A stretch of DNA of 64,000 nucleotides from Candidatus Ichthyocystis hellenicum (GCF_001460935.1 NZ_LN906597.1:280966-344965); one strand, 5' to 3'. Counted from the stretch's first letter, positions 1 to 9,040 are shown. A program made the numbers and translations. The notes: a model not told the origin generated them from the sequence alone.

Positions 1-2
1 GT

Positions 3-188
3 GTGGTGAATGTAATGCAGAGGTACTGTACCCATTTGCAGGATGGAAATGAAATAGGAGAATGCATTAAGAGAATGAAAAAATTGGGTGCGGGATTCAC
101 TAATTATCAATCGAACGATAATGCTAGTTGTGATAATCATAAAAAACGCTTAATCACTACTGCATCAATATTCAGTATCATCTGGTGA
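3..188 (+). CDS. possible 3' end of an unrecognised gene
   Basis: An open frame of about 61 codons reaches the left edge of the window and ends with TGA at 186-188. A GTG at position 3 could start it, but no ribosome binding site is visible because the window begins there, so it may be the C-terminal part of a longer gene. The product is basic in its middle (KRMKK) and ends in a short hydrophobic stretch (ASIFSIIW). I recognise no family. It lies just upstream of the hairpin-protein cluster and could belong to the same accessory block. An open frame of this length can arise by chance in AT-rich DNA. Confidence 0.25.
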   Translation: MVNVMQRYCTHLQDGNEIGECIKRMKKLGAGFTNYQSNDNASCDNHKKRLITTASIFSIIW

Positions 189-294
189 GAGAATAAAAAT
201 TACCATCATGTGTAATACTCGCTACTATTATTGCCTCCCCCTAACTTCAGTGAGTATGATAAAATTTGACTCGCGTACAATAGGAGCTGCCTTT

Positions 295-699
295 ATGATA
301 AATCCAAACATAATAAGTGATACACATGTAGATATGGACGTGGATATAGAACCAGAACAAAGTCGAGAAAACAAAACAGAAAATCATTGCATTTCAATTT
401 CGGACGAATATTTACTTGTAGGTATAGAGAACAGAGATTGTAATTGCGCACACAGTAAAGATTGCGGAAAACACAAAGAGGTTGCTTTACCAAACCTGAT
501 CCGGAAATCAATTAGGGAGCTTTTGCAAACCTCGCTTATGTTGGGAGGAATGCTTATTATTATCAATGGCTCAAATATTATTCCCAGCATTAACATCTAC
601 GTGTCTTTCGCTATTTGCTTAGTAATTGGTATAACACTAGGATTGCTAATGGTGTTCTGTAACCTGAAACCTTATCAGATACCAGAAAATCCCGTTTAA
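295..699 (+). CDS. small acidic protein with C-terminal two-helix membrane hairpin (paralog 1)
   Basis: Start chosen at ATG 295 because AGGAG at 282-286 lies 8 bases upstream and because the two following paralogs also start with Met-Ile-Asn; the frame is open further upstream to 208. The 134-residue product has an acidic N-terminus (residues 9-40), an ISISDEYL motif near 33-40, a Cys/His-rich patch (DCNCAHSKDC, about 48-57), then two hydrophobic segments at about 76-97 and 100-122 joined by a very short turn, and a short tail ending ENPV. No family is recognised. Two closely spaced helices in a small protein resemble the bilobed hydrophobic domain of chlamydial inclusion-membrane (Inc) proteins; that is a topology comparison, not homology. 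Its closest relative in the window is the gene at 986. Confidence 0.6.
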   Translation: MINPNIISDTHVDMDVDIEPEQSRENKTENHCISISDEYLLVGIENRDCNCAHSKDCGKHKEVALPNLIRKSIRELLQTSLMLGGMLIIINGSNIIPSINIYVSFAICLVIGITLGLLMVFCNLKPYQIPENPV

Positions 700-985
700 C
701 ACTCCAACGTAAAAAAACATTGTCATTATATTATACCCGATAGACATATGGGTTGTTCTGGTGCACCTTCCTTATAAATACAAGTTTAGCATAAAGCTCT
801 ACCATGGTCGTGAATGTACAGTCTTTATTGCTATCAATGACCTTAGCAATTGCCGCAGGTAGCATGAAACAGATAAATATAATAGTAAAAATTAACACTG
901 ACAATACCCATTATGCATATTGTGCTCTACCCCACTTATAAGTATGCTAGCACCCAAGTTATAATATACGGTGGGGGTCATACTT
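700..985. other. intergenic region between hairpin-protein genes 1 and 2
   Basis: No gene is seen. The sequence is AT-rich. A TATAAT lies at 960-965, just before the next gene's GGGGG ribosome binding site (973-977), but I see no convincing -35 element at the right distance. The first 30 bases carry one copy of a 15-base sequence that recurs after gene 3. Confidence 0.5.
713..727 (+). repeat. 15-base direct repeat, copy 1 (after hairpin gene 1)
   Basis: AAAAACATTGTCATT begins 14 bases after the stop codon of the gene at 295. An identical copy lies 6 bases after the stop of the gene at 1777 (2253-2267). The similar position relative to the stop codons suggests that duplication carried the 3' flank with it, or that the sequence has a shared 3'-end role. 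No hairpin is evident in it. Confidence 0.6.
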
Positions 986-1429
986 ATGATTAATGCAAGA
1001 AGCACATATGATTCAAACGTAAGTATGAATCTTGATCAGGAGTCGTCAAGTAGTGAAACAGAAACAACAACCGAAGAATCTCTGATGATAAGTATAGATG
1101 ATGATGGTTACTACTACGCGTTACCGCTACTAGATTGTAATCAATCATATAGCAGTAGGTTGGTGTTTGCAGAAAATGCCACCAGTTCCGCCAATAGAAA
1201 ATCTGATATTCCTTTGTCAATGTTAGGAAAGAAGTTGCTTCGGGAATTTATGAAAGTAGCATTGCCCTCGTTTATATTAGGTGCTGGAATGTTTACTATA
1301 ATCAGCGGCGTACATTTAATGTCTAGTGCCGGCATTTATATATCCATTGCTCTTTGTTCATTACTGGGAGTAGCTTTCGTGTTACTGGCAATAGCTAGAT
1401 CACATCGTACAAACGAGAACCCTGTATGA
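986..1429 (+). CDS. small acidic protein with C-terminal two-helix membrane hairpin (paralog 2)
   Basis: Start taken at ATG 986, with GGGGG at 973-977 as the probable ribosome binding site; the upstream GTG at 971 lies inside that site. The product is 147 residues: a Ser/Thr/Glu-rich acidic N-terminus (about 13-35), an MISIDDDGYYYALPLLDCN segment (34-52), and two hydrophobic helices at about 90-112 and 115-136 with a short turn (SSAG). It shares with the gene at 295 the Met-Ile-Asn start, the ISI-x-D-[DE] motif, the hairpin position and the final ENPV, so the two are paralogs. The function is unknown. An Inc-like or other host-membrane-inserted secreted protein is one possibility, but no secretion signal can be identified by eye. 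Confidence 0.65.
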   Translation: MINARSTYDSNVSMNLDQESSSSETETTTEESLMISIDDDGYYYALPLLDCNQSYSSRLVFAENATSSANRKSDIPLSMLGKKLLREFMKVALPSFILGAGMFTIISGVHLMSSAGIYISIALCSLLGVAFVLLAIARSHRTNENPV

Positions 1430-1776
1430 AAAATAGCAAATCAACGTTAGATAATTACTCATATTATTACTCAACAATATGATAAGTTGTCAGGTATTAT
1501 TCGAGTAGCTGTTCGTAATCTTTGAAATATAGTGTATGGTTATATTGCTCAATGTAGTATCTCTGGAGAAATTTAATGCCTTAAATTCATAATCAAATAT
1601 AGAAACATAATCTATGTTGTTAACACATTAGCTATGATTACTAGATTACTTTTTGCCCATATGATGCAATTTTACAGAAGGCGGGACTATGGATATTATT
1701 GCAGCATAGTAACACATTGGCTTACACGTAAGTATGTGTGTTCATGGAATTTTAGTTAACCAAAGGAAAGAGGTAT
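1430..1776. other. intergenic region between hairpin-protein genes 2 and 3
   Basis: AT-rich and without a credible ORF. It presumably contains the promoter of the gene at 1777, but I see no pair of -35/-10 elements that I would stand behind. The purine-rich AAAGGAAAGAGG at 1762-1773 is the ribosome binding site of that gene. Confidence 0.4.
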
Positions 1777-2247
1777 ATGATAAATGTAAATCAGGCACAA
1801 GTTCATACTACAGACACACATCAAAATACGATGTATGGATATGAAACAGAAGAAATATCACTGACAGATGAGAATGATGAATTTGAATCAAACTCAAACC
1901 CCGAAGTATCGTTGGTGATAGGATTAGGTTGTGAAGAACCCAACAAACTGTCGGAGTCTCTATTGCGTAGGGAAGATACAGCTTGTCCATTCAATATTGA
2001 AAGCACCCCACCAAGTCAAGTAGCTCTGTTAGGACTAACATGTTTATTGACCGGGGTTACATTAATGCACTTGATAATCAACGCCTCAAATAAAGATGAC
2101 GGAGGATCCTATGTGCCTATCATATTTTATGTGCTACTAGGAATAGTATGCGTGTTTCTGTCAAAAGTTGGACCTACCATTCCGGCTGTAAAGTCCTGCC
2201 TAGATAACATGGACCTGCATTTGCGTAATCTAATTTCTTTGTCATAA
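1777..2247 (+). CDS. small acidic protein with two membrane helices (divergent paralog 3)
   Basis: ATG 1777 follows a purine-rich ribosome binding site (1762-1773). The 156-residue product starts Met-Ile-Asn, has a His/Thr/Gln-rich N-terminus, an acidic EISLTDENDEFE segment (26-37) that corresponds to the ISI-x-D-[DE] motif of the two preceding genes, and two hydrophobic segments at about 81-102 and 112-130. Unlike its neighbours it has a 10-residue charged loop between the helices (NASNKDDGGS) and a longer C-terminal tail of about 26 residues without ENPV. I take it as a divergent member of the same family. The shared 15-base 3' flank supports this. The function is unknown. Confidence 0.6.
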   Translation: MINVNQAQVHTTDTHQNTMYGYETEEISLTDENDEFESNSNPEVSLVIGLGCEEPNKLSESLLRREDTACPFNIESTPPSQVALLGLTCLLTGVTLMHLIINASNKDDGGSYVPIIFYVLLGIVCVFLSKVGPTIPAVKSCLDNMDLHLRNLISLS

Positions 2248-2252
2248 AAAAT

Positions 2253-2267
2253 AAAAACATTGTCATT
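2253..2267 (+). repeat. 15-base direct repeat, copy 2 (after hairpin gene 3)
   Basis: Identical to positions 713-727 and located 6 bases downstream of the stop codon of the gene at 1777. It supports the view that genes 1 and 3 arose by duplication including their 3' flank. Confidence 0.6.
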
Positions 2268-2314
2268 GCTTTTGGTGTCGAATTTAGCTAGCAGAATGCA
2301 GCAGCAATAATATG

Positions 2315-3184
2315 TTAGCTCTGCTGGTGCGTGTCAACTTCATCCGTGTCACCGGAAGAATCGGTTTTATGTGTCTTCTGGTGGTAAAAAACGGTAACAT
2401 AGGCTTCATAAAGGGAGCCAAAATATACAGGAAAGAAAAAATACGCACAGTAAATAAGATAAAGAAGCTGTAGTAGTCTCAATGAAGCTTGAACTGTTGT
2501 CGACAACAACATCAAGAATGGAACTGGGATTAAGATCAACATAATGGATAAAGTAGCCTGCAATGCAAATGGTTTGATATTTTTCCTAAACGCGTAAGAG
2601 GCGAAAAAAATAGCCTTAAACAGATGCCCATATGAAGAAGAAATACTCACGTTTGTCATTAAGCAGGTAGTAAACACCAATATTTGTTGATAAAAATAGC
2701 TAACAAAGAGAAACAAAAATATCTCGGCAAATAGACATAGTATTTGGGATAAGCCAACACCGCCATCGGTGTTATTGCCTACAGTTTTTGAGATAGCATA
2801 AAAAATTAACCACGCCCACGTGCTAGAAACAATTAGGTGAATAAACCCAAGGTAGTTCATTTTCTCGCCAGCGGAACGAAAATAATTAATGAACAATCCA
2901 ATACTTATAGACAACGGTTTCGGGGAAGTAATTCTGGCATAGGAAATAACAAATACTATGGCATAAAATGGCTGGAGAAACAAAAATAAAAAAGGACCCA
3001 AAACAGGAATTAGAGAAATAGAAAATAAAAATACGCAAAAAAATAAAGAAGAATTTAACCAAAAATTGTTGAATTCCCTCCAAACATAAAAACTCCTAAT
3101 AAACCAAAGCATTCCCATTGCTAACGGACACGTCCGAACATAAAGTGACACTTTTTTCAAAAGACTCTCCCCCCTCGCCAACAA
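2315..3184 (-). CDS. BPSS1780-like multi-pass membrane protein
   Basis: The 289-residue frame begins with TTG at 3184; an internal ATG (MGMLWFIRSFY, about residue 23) could be the true start. The protein is mostly membrane helices. The stretch GMLWFIRSFYVWREFNNFWL followed by a helix ending SLIPVLGPFLF and then a Pro-containing helix matches my memory of the betaproteobacterial BPSS1780 family (GxxW...F...P...W, then IPxLGP). The C-terminus is hydrophilic and charged (HHQKTHKTDSSGDTDEVDTHQ). The biochemical role of that family is not established. The gene stands alone, convergent with the hairpin cluster and divergent from polA. Confidence 0.55.
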   Translation of the reverse strand: MLARGESLLKKVSLYVRTCPLAMGMLWFIRSFYVWREFNNFWLNSSLFFCVFLFSISLIPVLGPFLFLFLQPFYAIVFVISYARITSPKPLSISIGLFINYFRSAGEKMNYLGFIHLIVSSTWAWLIFYAISKTVGNNTDGGVGLSQILCLFAEIFLFLFVSYFYQQILVFTTCLMTNVSISSSYGHLFKAIFFASYAFRKNIKPFALQATLSIMLILIPVPFLMLLSTTVQASLRLLQLLYLIYCAYFFFPVYFGSLYEAYVTVFYHQKTHKTDSSGDTDEVDTHQQS

Positions 3185-3695
3185 GAATTAATCAAGCTCG
3201 TGCCATGAAGCAAAAGCTAATAAAATATAAAAATACAGAGATAAAATAAATTATTATTCACTGCACCATCAATTGTAGCAATCTCCCTGCCCTAAAAGGT
3301 TCAATATCTTAACATTAGAAAATACAATGGAAACTGCCACTATGCTCATAGGCACAAATTTCAGAGCATTAAATATTCCTTAGTGCAGAAATCGTTCCAA
3401 CTGTTGCCAGCAAAAAACTAAACTCAGACAGTCAAATGTTTCCGTAGTCGTCACTGATGAAAATCACAATTATTTTGAACAAATGATACCATATATCAAA
3501 TACTTGTTTATAAAAATGTAATCAATTTAGAGACAAAAATTACTGCTATTACCAAAAACAACATACCTTCACTCTAATTACTGCATAATAGGCTAATATA
3601 GAATTGGATGATCATCTAAACTACCGTAACATTGCTGTGACACAACATCATATCCTTTTCATGAGCTTACTTTTTAACAGCCGAGTATACTTGAT
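3185..3695. other. 511-base intergenic region upstream of polA
   Basis: AT-rich, with no ORF of substance on either strand. A TATACT at 3686-3691 lies only 4 bases before the polA start codon, and no ribosome binding site is visible there, so either the promoter is elsewhere or the transcript has almost no leader. Nothing else is recognised. Confidence 0.4.
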
Positions 3696-6200
3696 ATGAA
3701 AAAAGCTCTAATAGTCGATACATTTTCCCATCTGCATCGAGCTTATCATGCGCTCCCTGATCTAAGAACACCGGATAATCAACCCACCGGAGCTATATAT
3801 GGCGTACTCAAAATATTGAATCACCTGCGTGAACACTACCCTACAAACTGCGGTGTATGTGTATTTGATTCCCCTGGGAAGAACTTTCGTCATGAGATGT
3901 ACAAGGAATATAAAGCCAATCGTGACAGTCCAGACGAAGACTTCATCAAACAAATTGATCCATTAATAGCGTGCATCAAAGCCAACGGCTGGCATTGTAT
4001 TCGCATAGATGGCATAGAGGCCGATGATATAATAGGCACGCTAGCAAACATGTTCTCCAAAAACAATTACCAAAGCTTAATCTCTACAGGAGATAAAGAT
4101 CTAGCACAACTAGTAGACGAACAAGTCAATCTTATAAATATTACTAATGGAGAATACATTAGCATCAACGCTGACAACGTTTACCAAAAATTCGGTGTAT
4201 GGCCTCACCAAATGGTCGATTATCTTAGCCTAATTGGAGATGTAGCAGACAATATTCCTGGTGTGTACAAAGTAGGACCCAAAACAGCCCAAAAATGGAT
4301 AAGTCAATATGATAATCTGGATAACATTATTGCCCAAAAAGACAAATTTAAAGGCTCAACTGGAGATAACTTAAGAGCTGCAATTGACCAGCTGATACTT
4401 AACAAAAAGCTGATCACAGTTCTAAGAAATGTAGATATAGACTTTGATGACAAATTACTATATTTTCAAAAACAAGATGTAGAAAAACTCAAAGAACTTT
4501 ACAAGCAGTTAAATTTCTCTTCCTGGCTCAAAAAACTACCAATCTCTGATACCCATGAACCACCAACTTGCAGCAATACCGATGGTATTCACAACAAACC
4601 TGATACTTTTTTCTTTATTGCAAAAACAAATGACGATTCATATCTAGAAGTAACTTGCAAAGGACCGTATGCGGAAGAATTACAAAAAAAAGATAACTTA
4701 TCAATAACAGATCTTATCCATGTACTAGAAAAACAAACTCATATAGTCACACATAATGCCAAAAATATATTCCACCTAATAGACAATGATCTGAGCAAAC
4801 AACAAATCGTAGTTGATGATATTGCACTTGCGTCATACGTATTATCATCGCACAAACAACATGATTTAACTCATATAACAGAGTCTATTGCCAATGAACC
4901 CTCAACTGATATTAACGCAGACGATATATCCAACATATGGATTAACCTAAACGAACAATTATACCAACATCAAACACAGAAAACTATTTATGAAACCATA
5001 GAAATACCCACTCAAAAAATACTATTTGCCATGGAGAAAAGAGGTGTATTAATCGATACAATATACTTAAGCAAACAAGGAAAAAATTTTGAAGAAAGAA
5101 TAAATAACCTTACAGAAAACATATACTTTTTGGCAGAGAAGAGTTTTAATATTCAGTCAACAACTCAACTACAAGAAATACTATTTGATCATCTACAACT
5201 TCCCATACTCAAGAAAACACCGAAAGGAGCACCATCAACCGATGAAGAGGTGCTTCACCAACTGGCAGAATATCATGAAATAGCCAAACATTTAATTCAG
5301 TTCAGGATGCTCAGTAAGCTAAAATCCACCTATGTGGATGGGTTGATGTCAAAAGTTAACAAAGAAACAGGAAGAATTCACACCACTTACTGCCAAACTA
5401 CAACATTAACCGGTCGCCTAAGTAGTATCGAGCCCAATCTACAAAATATACCTATTCGTACAACTGAAGGAAAGCTTATAAGAAAAGCGTTTGTTGCAAC
5501 TGAGAACCACGTCCTGCTATCAGCAGATTACTCACAGATAGAACTGAGGCTGCTAGCGCACCTATCCCAAGATCAAAATCTTTGCCAAGCCTTCCATGAA
5601 GGGCTGGACATACATACCATAACAGCAGCAGATGTTCTAAGCAAAAATAGAAAAAATATAACAGCAGAAGAACGGCGCTGGGCGAAAACAATTAATTTCG
5701 GACTTATGTACGGCATGTCTGCGTTTAGTTTGGCAAAACAATTAGGAATTTCCAAACCGCAAGCACAAATCTTCATAGACAGATACTTTAATCGTTACAC
5801 AGGAGTTGCTCACTTTATATCCCAAGTCAAGGAGTTTGCACATAAAAATAGCTATGTGCAAACTATCATGGGAAGACGCATATGGATTCCAGGTATAAAT
5901 ACAAAGAATATGCACCACAAAACCGCAGCTGAACGCACAGCAATAAATGCCCCTATGCAAGGCAGTGCTGCAGACTTAATCAAAATGGCAATGTTAAACC
6001 TGCATCAAGAATTGCACGATCTCAACCTAAGAAGTGCAATTATTATGCAAGTACACGATGAACTAATATTAGAGGTCCCAGAATACGAACAAGAGAAAAT
6101 AAGATCTTTAATTCATGACGTCATGACCTCGGTTTCTACCCTTAACGTCCCACTTGAAGTATCGGTTTCGATAGGTAAAAACTGGGATGATGCTCACTAG
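3696..6200 (+). CDS. polA: DNA polymerase I with degenerate proofreading domain
   Basis: An 834-residue PolA, shorter than the 900+ usual in Proteobacteria. The N-terminal 5' nuclease (about 1-285) is intact by motif: FDSPGKNFRHEMYKEYKANR, IEADDIIGTLA, STGDKDLAQLV. The polymerase domain (about 430-834) has motif A DYSQIELR near residue 611, motif B with K and INFGLMYG near 664-673, and motif C QVHDEL near 785-790. The middle domain is only about 130 residues and lacks the exo I DxE motif and exo III YxxxD; only an exo II-like HNAKNIFHLI remains. It should therefore perform gap filling and RNA primer removal without 3'-5' proofreading. No ribosome binding site is visible before ATG 3696. The stop codon overlaps the end of convergent folK by 4 bases. 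Confidence 0.96.
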   Translation: MKKALIVDTFSHLHRAYHALPDLRTPDNQPTGAIYGVLKILNHLREHYPTNCGVCVFDSPGKNFRHEMYKEYKANRDSPDEDFIKQIDPLIACIKANGWHCIRIDGIEADDIIGTLANMFSKNNYQSLISTGDKDLAQLVDEQVNLINITNGEYISINADNVYQKFGVWPHQMVDYLSLIGDVADNIPGVYKVGPKTAQKWISQYDNLDNIIAQKDKFKGSTGDNLRAAIDQLILNKKLITVLRNVDIDFDDKLLYFQKQDVEKLKELYKQLNFSSWLKKLPISDTHEPPTCSNTDGIHNKPDTFFFIAKTNDDSYLEVTCKGPYAEELQKKDNLSITDLIHVLEKQTHIVTHNAKNIFHLIDNDLSKQQIVVDDIALASYVLSSHKQHDLTHITESIANEPSTDINADDISNIWINLNEQLYQHQTQKTIYETIEIPTQKILFAMEKRGVLIDTIYLSKQGKNFEERINNLTENIYFLAEKSFNIQSTTQLQEILFDHLQLPILKKTPKGAPSTDEEVLHQLAEYHEIAKHLIQFRMLSKLKSTYVDGLMSKVNKETGRIHTTYCQTTTLTGRLSSIEPNLQNIPIRTTEGKLIRKAFVATENHVLLSADYSQIELRLLAHLSQDQNLCQAFHEGLDIHTITAADVLSKNRKNITAEERRWAKTINFGLMYGMSAFSLAKQLGISKPQAQIFIDRYFNRYTGVAHFISQVKEFAHKNSYVQTIMGRRIWIPGINTKNMHHKTAAERTAINAPMQGSAADLIKMAMLNLHQELHDLNLRSAIIMQVHDELILEVPEYEQEKIRSLIHDVMTSVSTLNVPLEVSVSIGKNWDDAH

Positions 6201-6691
6201 CTAGTCCAAGTCAAATCAGTTTTGACTAAATAGTAGCAAAATATGGATTTCGATAAACTATTAGCACTACCACATCCAGGAATGGAAACATCTTCAGCGA
6301 TTTCTGTTAAAGGAATCAAAACAAAAGCCCGCTCTGAAATACGGCTATGGGGAACTGAAAATAAACCCTGACTCAACGGAACTTTTCCATAAAGCAAGAT
6401 ATCAATGTCCAAAGTACGAGGACTGTATCTGACACTACGCTTACGTCCAGCCATATCCTCAATAACCAACACCAACCTACCAAGTTCGCCCAATAAGTAC
6501 GAGGTCTCAATTAATAAAACTGCATTTAAAAAATTAGGTTGAAAAAAATTAAGACACGGCGAGCTATCATAAATAGAAGACTTTTTGATTACCTTAATCT
6601 TACTATCTGACTTCAGGGATTTAAGTGCATAGTTAAGGTAATCAATCCTGGATCCTTGGTTACTACCCAAAGAAATGTACGCCTCTATCAT
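6197..6691 (-). CDS. folK: 2-amino-4-hydroxy-6-hydroxymethyldihydropteridine diphosphokinase
   Basis: A 164-residue HPPK, the folate-pathway enzyme that transfers pyrophosphate from ATP to 6-hydroxymethyl-7,8-dihydropterin. Visible signatures are YISLGSNQG at the N-terminus, QPNFLNAV near residue 50, RYSPRTLDIDILLYG (the HPPK signature with the metal-binding Asp pair) near 87-101, and VPHSRISERAFVLIPL. The length is normal. It lies downstream of priA on the same strand (51 bases apart) and its last 4 bases overlap the end of polA. The usual partner folP or panBC is not adjacent here. 5-FCL at 53.6 kb is the other folate gene in the window. Confidence 0.95.
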   Translation of the reverse strand: MIEAYISLGSNQGSRIDYLNYALKSLKSDSKIKVIKKSSIYDSSPCLNFFQPNFLNAVLLIETSYLLGELGRLVLVIEDMAGRKRSVRYSPRTLDIDILLYGKVPLSQGLFSVPHSRISERAFVLIPLTEIAEDVSIPGCGSANSLSKSIFCYYLVKTDLTWTS

Positions 6692-6742
6692 TCTTATCGC
6701 CCCAAAAATTTATTAAATTAATTATCTCACAGCTAAGTAAGC

Positions 6743-8956
6743 TCATGTTTCCATAGGATCAATATTAAAATACCACACTACATCTTTAGGTAATTGTTCC
6801 AAAACTTTATAGTACCAACAGCCAATAAATGAGTGGAGACTCGCTCTAGAAACAGACTCAACAAGCAAACGCGCTCGGTAACACCTGGCAACTTTAAAAG
6901 GCAACATAGGAGATGAGTCATAAATAATCACATTTTCAGGCTTTGAATGAACAGCTATATCACGACACGAGTTAATGCTATTCCAAACCTTTGCTTCATC
7001 CTTGTGGCGAACACATAAAAAAACCTGGTAACAAAACGGGGGCAAATTACAATCCCTGCGCTGCTGAAGTAATTCTTGAGCAAATGACCAATAGTCATGC
7101 AGCATCAATTTTTTATACAGAGTGGAATCAGGATGTGCTGTCTGTATCATAACTTTTCCTGGAGTACGCCCTCGCCCGGAACGCCCGGCAACCTGAAGCA
7201 ATAGAGAAAACAATCTCTCTGGTGCTCGCAAAATAGGAGAAAATAACAAATAATCAGCGTCAATAACACCAACTGTTGACAAATGTTCAAAATGATGACC
7301 TTTGGCCATCATTTGGGTGCCAACTATAATGCTAACCTCCCTGTTGTGAATGCGATTTAATACCTCGCAAAATGATTGAGATCCGCTCATAACATCTCGA
7401 TCAATACGTGCAACCTCTTGCCCTGGAAAATGCTCTCTCAACACCTCTTCAACCCTTTGAGTTCCAACTCCCCACAGCGATAGATCAAAGTTGCCACAAT
7501 CTGGACATTGATCAAAAATTGGTTGTACAAAAGAACAATGATGACAAATCAACTTTTTATCTACTTTATGAAAAACCAATCTCACCGAGCAATGAGGACA
7601 CATACATTCCCACCTACAACTCAAACACCTAAGCGTTGGTGAAAACCCACGTCTGTTTATAAAAATTAATGCTTGCTCAGACTTTGATAAAGCATCACCA
7701 AGTGACGTAAAAATATCTTCACTAATGCCTGCTGATAATGTTTTATCTCTGATATCAATTAATGATATATCTGGCATTAGTTTATTATCGGGACGACACA
7801 GCAGTTTATGGCAAAAATAACGCCCAACTTCAACCTGTCTAAGAGTTTCTAAGGAAGGAGTAGCTGAAGAAAGAACAATTTGTATTCCCTTGCGCTTTGC
7901 GTACCAAATAGCCAAATCACGAGCATGGTAACGTAAGTGATCATCTTGCTTGTATGATGGATCGTGTTCTTCATCAACTATGATCAACCCCAAAAATGGC
8001 AGTGGGAAAAAAATAGCGGACCTTGTTCCTACAAGAATATTGGCATCACCTGTAAAAGTAGATAGCCAATCTTGCGATCTAACTTTGTTAGTAGCAGCAC
8101 TACTGCAGCACACAACTGAGACCCCAGGAAAATACTTAGCTATGCTCTCGCAAGTCTGATTGATAAGACCTATTTCCGGAACCAGTATCAAAATCTGCTG
8201 TCGACGCAACAAAAAATTACGCACTAATTGCAAATACGTATTTGTTTTTCCACTCCCTGTTACTCCATATAGGAGATGAACTGAAAATCCCTCAGACAAA
8301 GAGCTACATTTACCAACAATATCTTTCTGCTCATCAGAAAGTAATATTGGGGGACCAGAAAGATCTGGCACAGACAATTTTTCAACACCTACAACTTTAT
8401 GTTCATAGCACTCAATAAATTTTTTTTTGAGCAAAAATCCCAGAATTTTACTAATCCGCGACGACAAATGAGCAACACGAGACAAAGAACAATGTCCGCT
8501 AGAATATCCAATAACATGGCAAACTTGTGCCATTGTACTAGCATGAGGTGGGGTATCCTTGCAAAACAACTGTCCCTGCTCTGTAATCCTATAACAAACC
8601 AAGTAAAAACTATTTTTCTTTCTTTTAAAATCCGCAGGAACGGATTTCAGAATAGCAGGTCCGATCGGATAAAAATAATAACGAGCAGCAAAGTCCACTA
8701 GATCGTACCAATCCTTTGCCATAGGAGGCAACGGCACTGTACCCTCTATACACAAGCACTTAGCAAGAGGTATCTCCGGAGCAACATTTACGCCAACAAC
8801 AAATGCCAAAATAATCTTTTTGCGAAAAGGAACATATACCCATTGATAGAGGGACACCACAAGATTATCTGGCACACGATAATCGAAAGATTGATTGCGA
8901 GAATGAACATCAACAACTACACGTATAAAAAAACTCAAGCCACACACCCGACACAC
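6743..8956 (-). CDS. priA: primosomal replication-restart helicase PriA
   Basis: A 737-residue superfamily 2 helicase that reloads the replisome at stalled forks. Seen: the N-terminal DNA-binding region (VVVDVHSRNQSFDYRVPD), Walker A GVTGSGKT near 232-240, DEEH at about 327, SSATPSLET, a Cys-rich zinc region near 445-490 (CLSC, CPHC, CHHC, CPDC), and QVAGRSGRG. The start is GTG 8956; a second GTG three codons in is equally possible, and no clear ribosome binding site decides. It follows the 316-base gap after atpC and precedes folK, so its promoter should lie in the region that holds the DnaA-box-like sites. Confidence 0.95.
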   Translation of the reverse strand: MCRVCGLSFFIRVVVDVHSRNQSFDYRVPDNLVVSLYQWVYVPFRKKIILAFVVGVNVAPEIPLAKCLCIEGTVPLPPMAKDWYDLVDFAARYYFYPIGPAILKSVPADFKRKKNSFYLVCYRITEQGQLFCKDTPPHASTMAQVCHVIGYSSGHCSLSRVAHLSSRISKILGFLLKKKFIECYEHKVVGVEKLSVPDLSGPPILLSDEQKDIVGKCSSLSEGFSVHLLYGVTGSGKTNTYLQLVRNFLLRRQQILILVPEIGLINQTCESIAKYFPGVSVVCCSSAATNKVRSQDWLSTFTGDANILVGTRSAIFFPLPFLGLIIVDEEHDPSYKQDDHLRYHARDLAIWYAKRKGIQIVLSSATPSLETLRQVEVGRYFCHKLLCRPDNKLMPDISLIDIRDKTLSAGISEDIFTSLGDALSKSEQALIFINRRGFSPTLRCLSCRWECMCPHCSVRLVFHKVDKKLICHHCSFVQPIFDQCPDCGNFDLSLWGVGTQRVEEVLREHFPGQEVARIDRDVMSGSQSFCEVLNRIHNREVSIIVGTQMMAKGHHFEHLSTVGVIDADYLLFSPILRAPERLFSLLLQVAGRSGRGRTPGKVMIQTAHPDSTLYKKLMLHDYWSFAQELLQQRRDCNLPPFCYQVFLCVRHKDEAKVWNSINSCRDIAVHSKPENVIIYDSSPMLPFKVARCYRARLLVESVSRASLHSFIGCWYYKVLEQLPKDVVWYFNIDPMET

Positions 8957-8996
8957 TAAAGATCAATTATTTTAATCACAATATCCCAAACAAAGC

Positions 8997-9005
8997 TGTG
9001 GATAA
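8997..9005 (-). promoter_or_regulatory. DnaA-box-like site 1
   Basis: TGTGGATAA on the plus strand is the exact complement of the classic TTATCCACA DnaA box. It lies 40 bases upstream of the priA start. Confidence 0.5.
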
Positions 9006-9031
9006 ATCTGTTATAAAATAACTCACACGGT

Positions 9032-9040
9032 TGTGGATAA
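9032..9040 (-). promoter_or_regulatory. DnaA-box-like site 2
   Basis: A second exact TGTGGATAA (complement of TTATCCACA), 35 bases from site 1 and in the same orientation. Confidence 0.5.

Noticed and set aside
208..294. In-frame upstream extension of hairpin gene 1 encoding a YYYCLPL stretch similar to YYYALPL in gene 2
   Set aside because: The strong ribosome binding site and shared Met-Ile-Asn start place the gene start at 295. The similarity is short and could be chance or a decayed copy; not enough to call a pseudogene.
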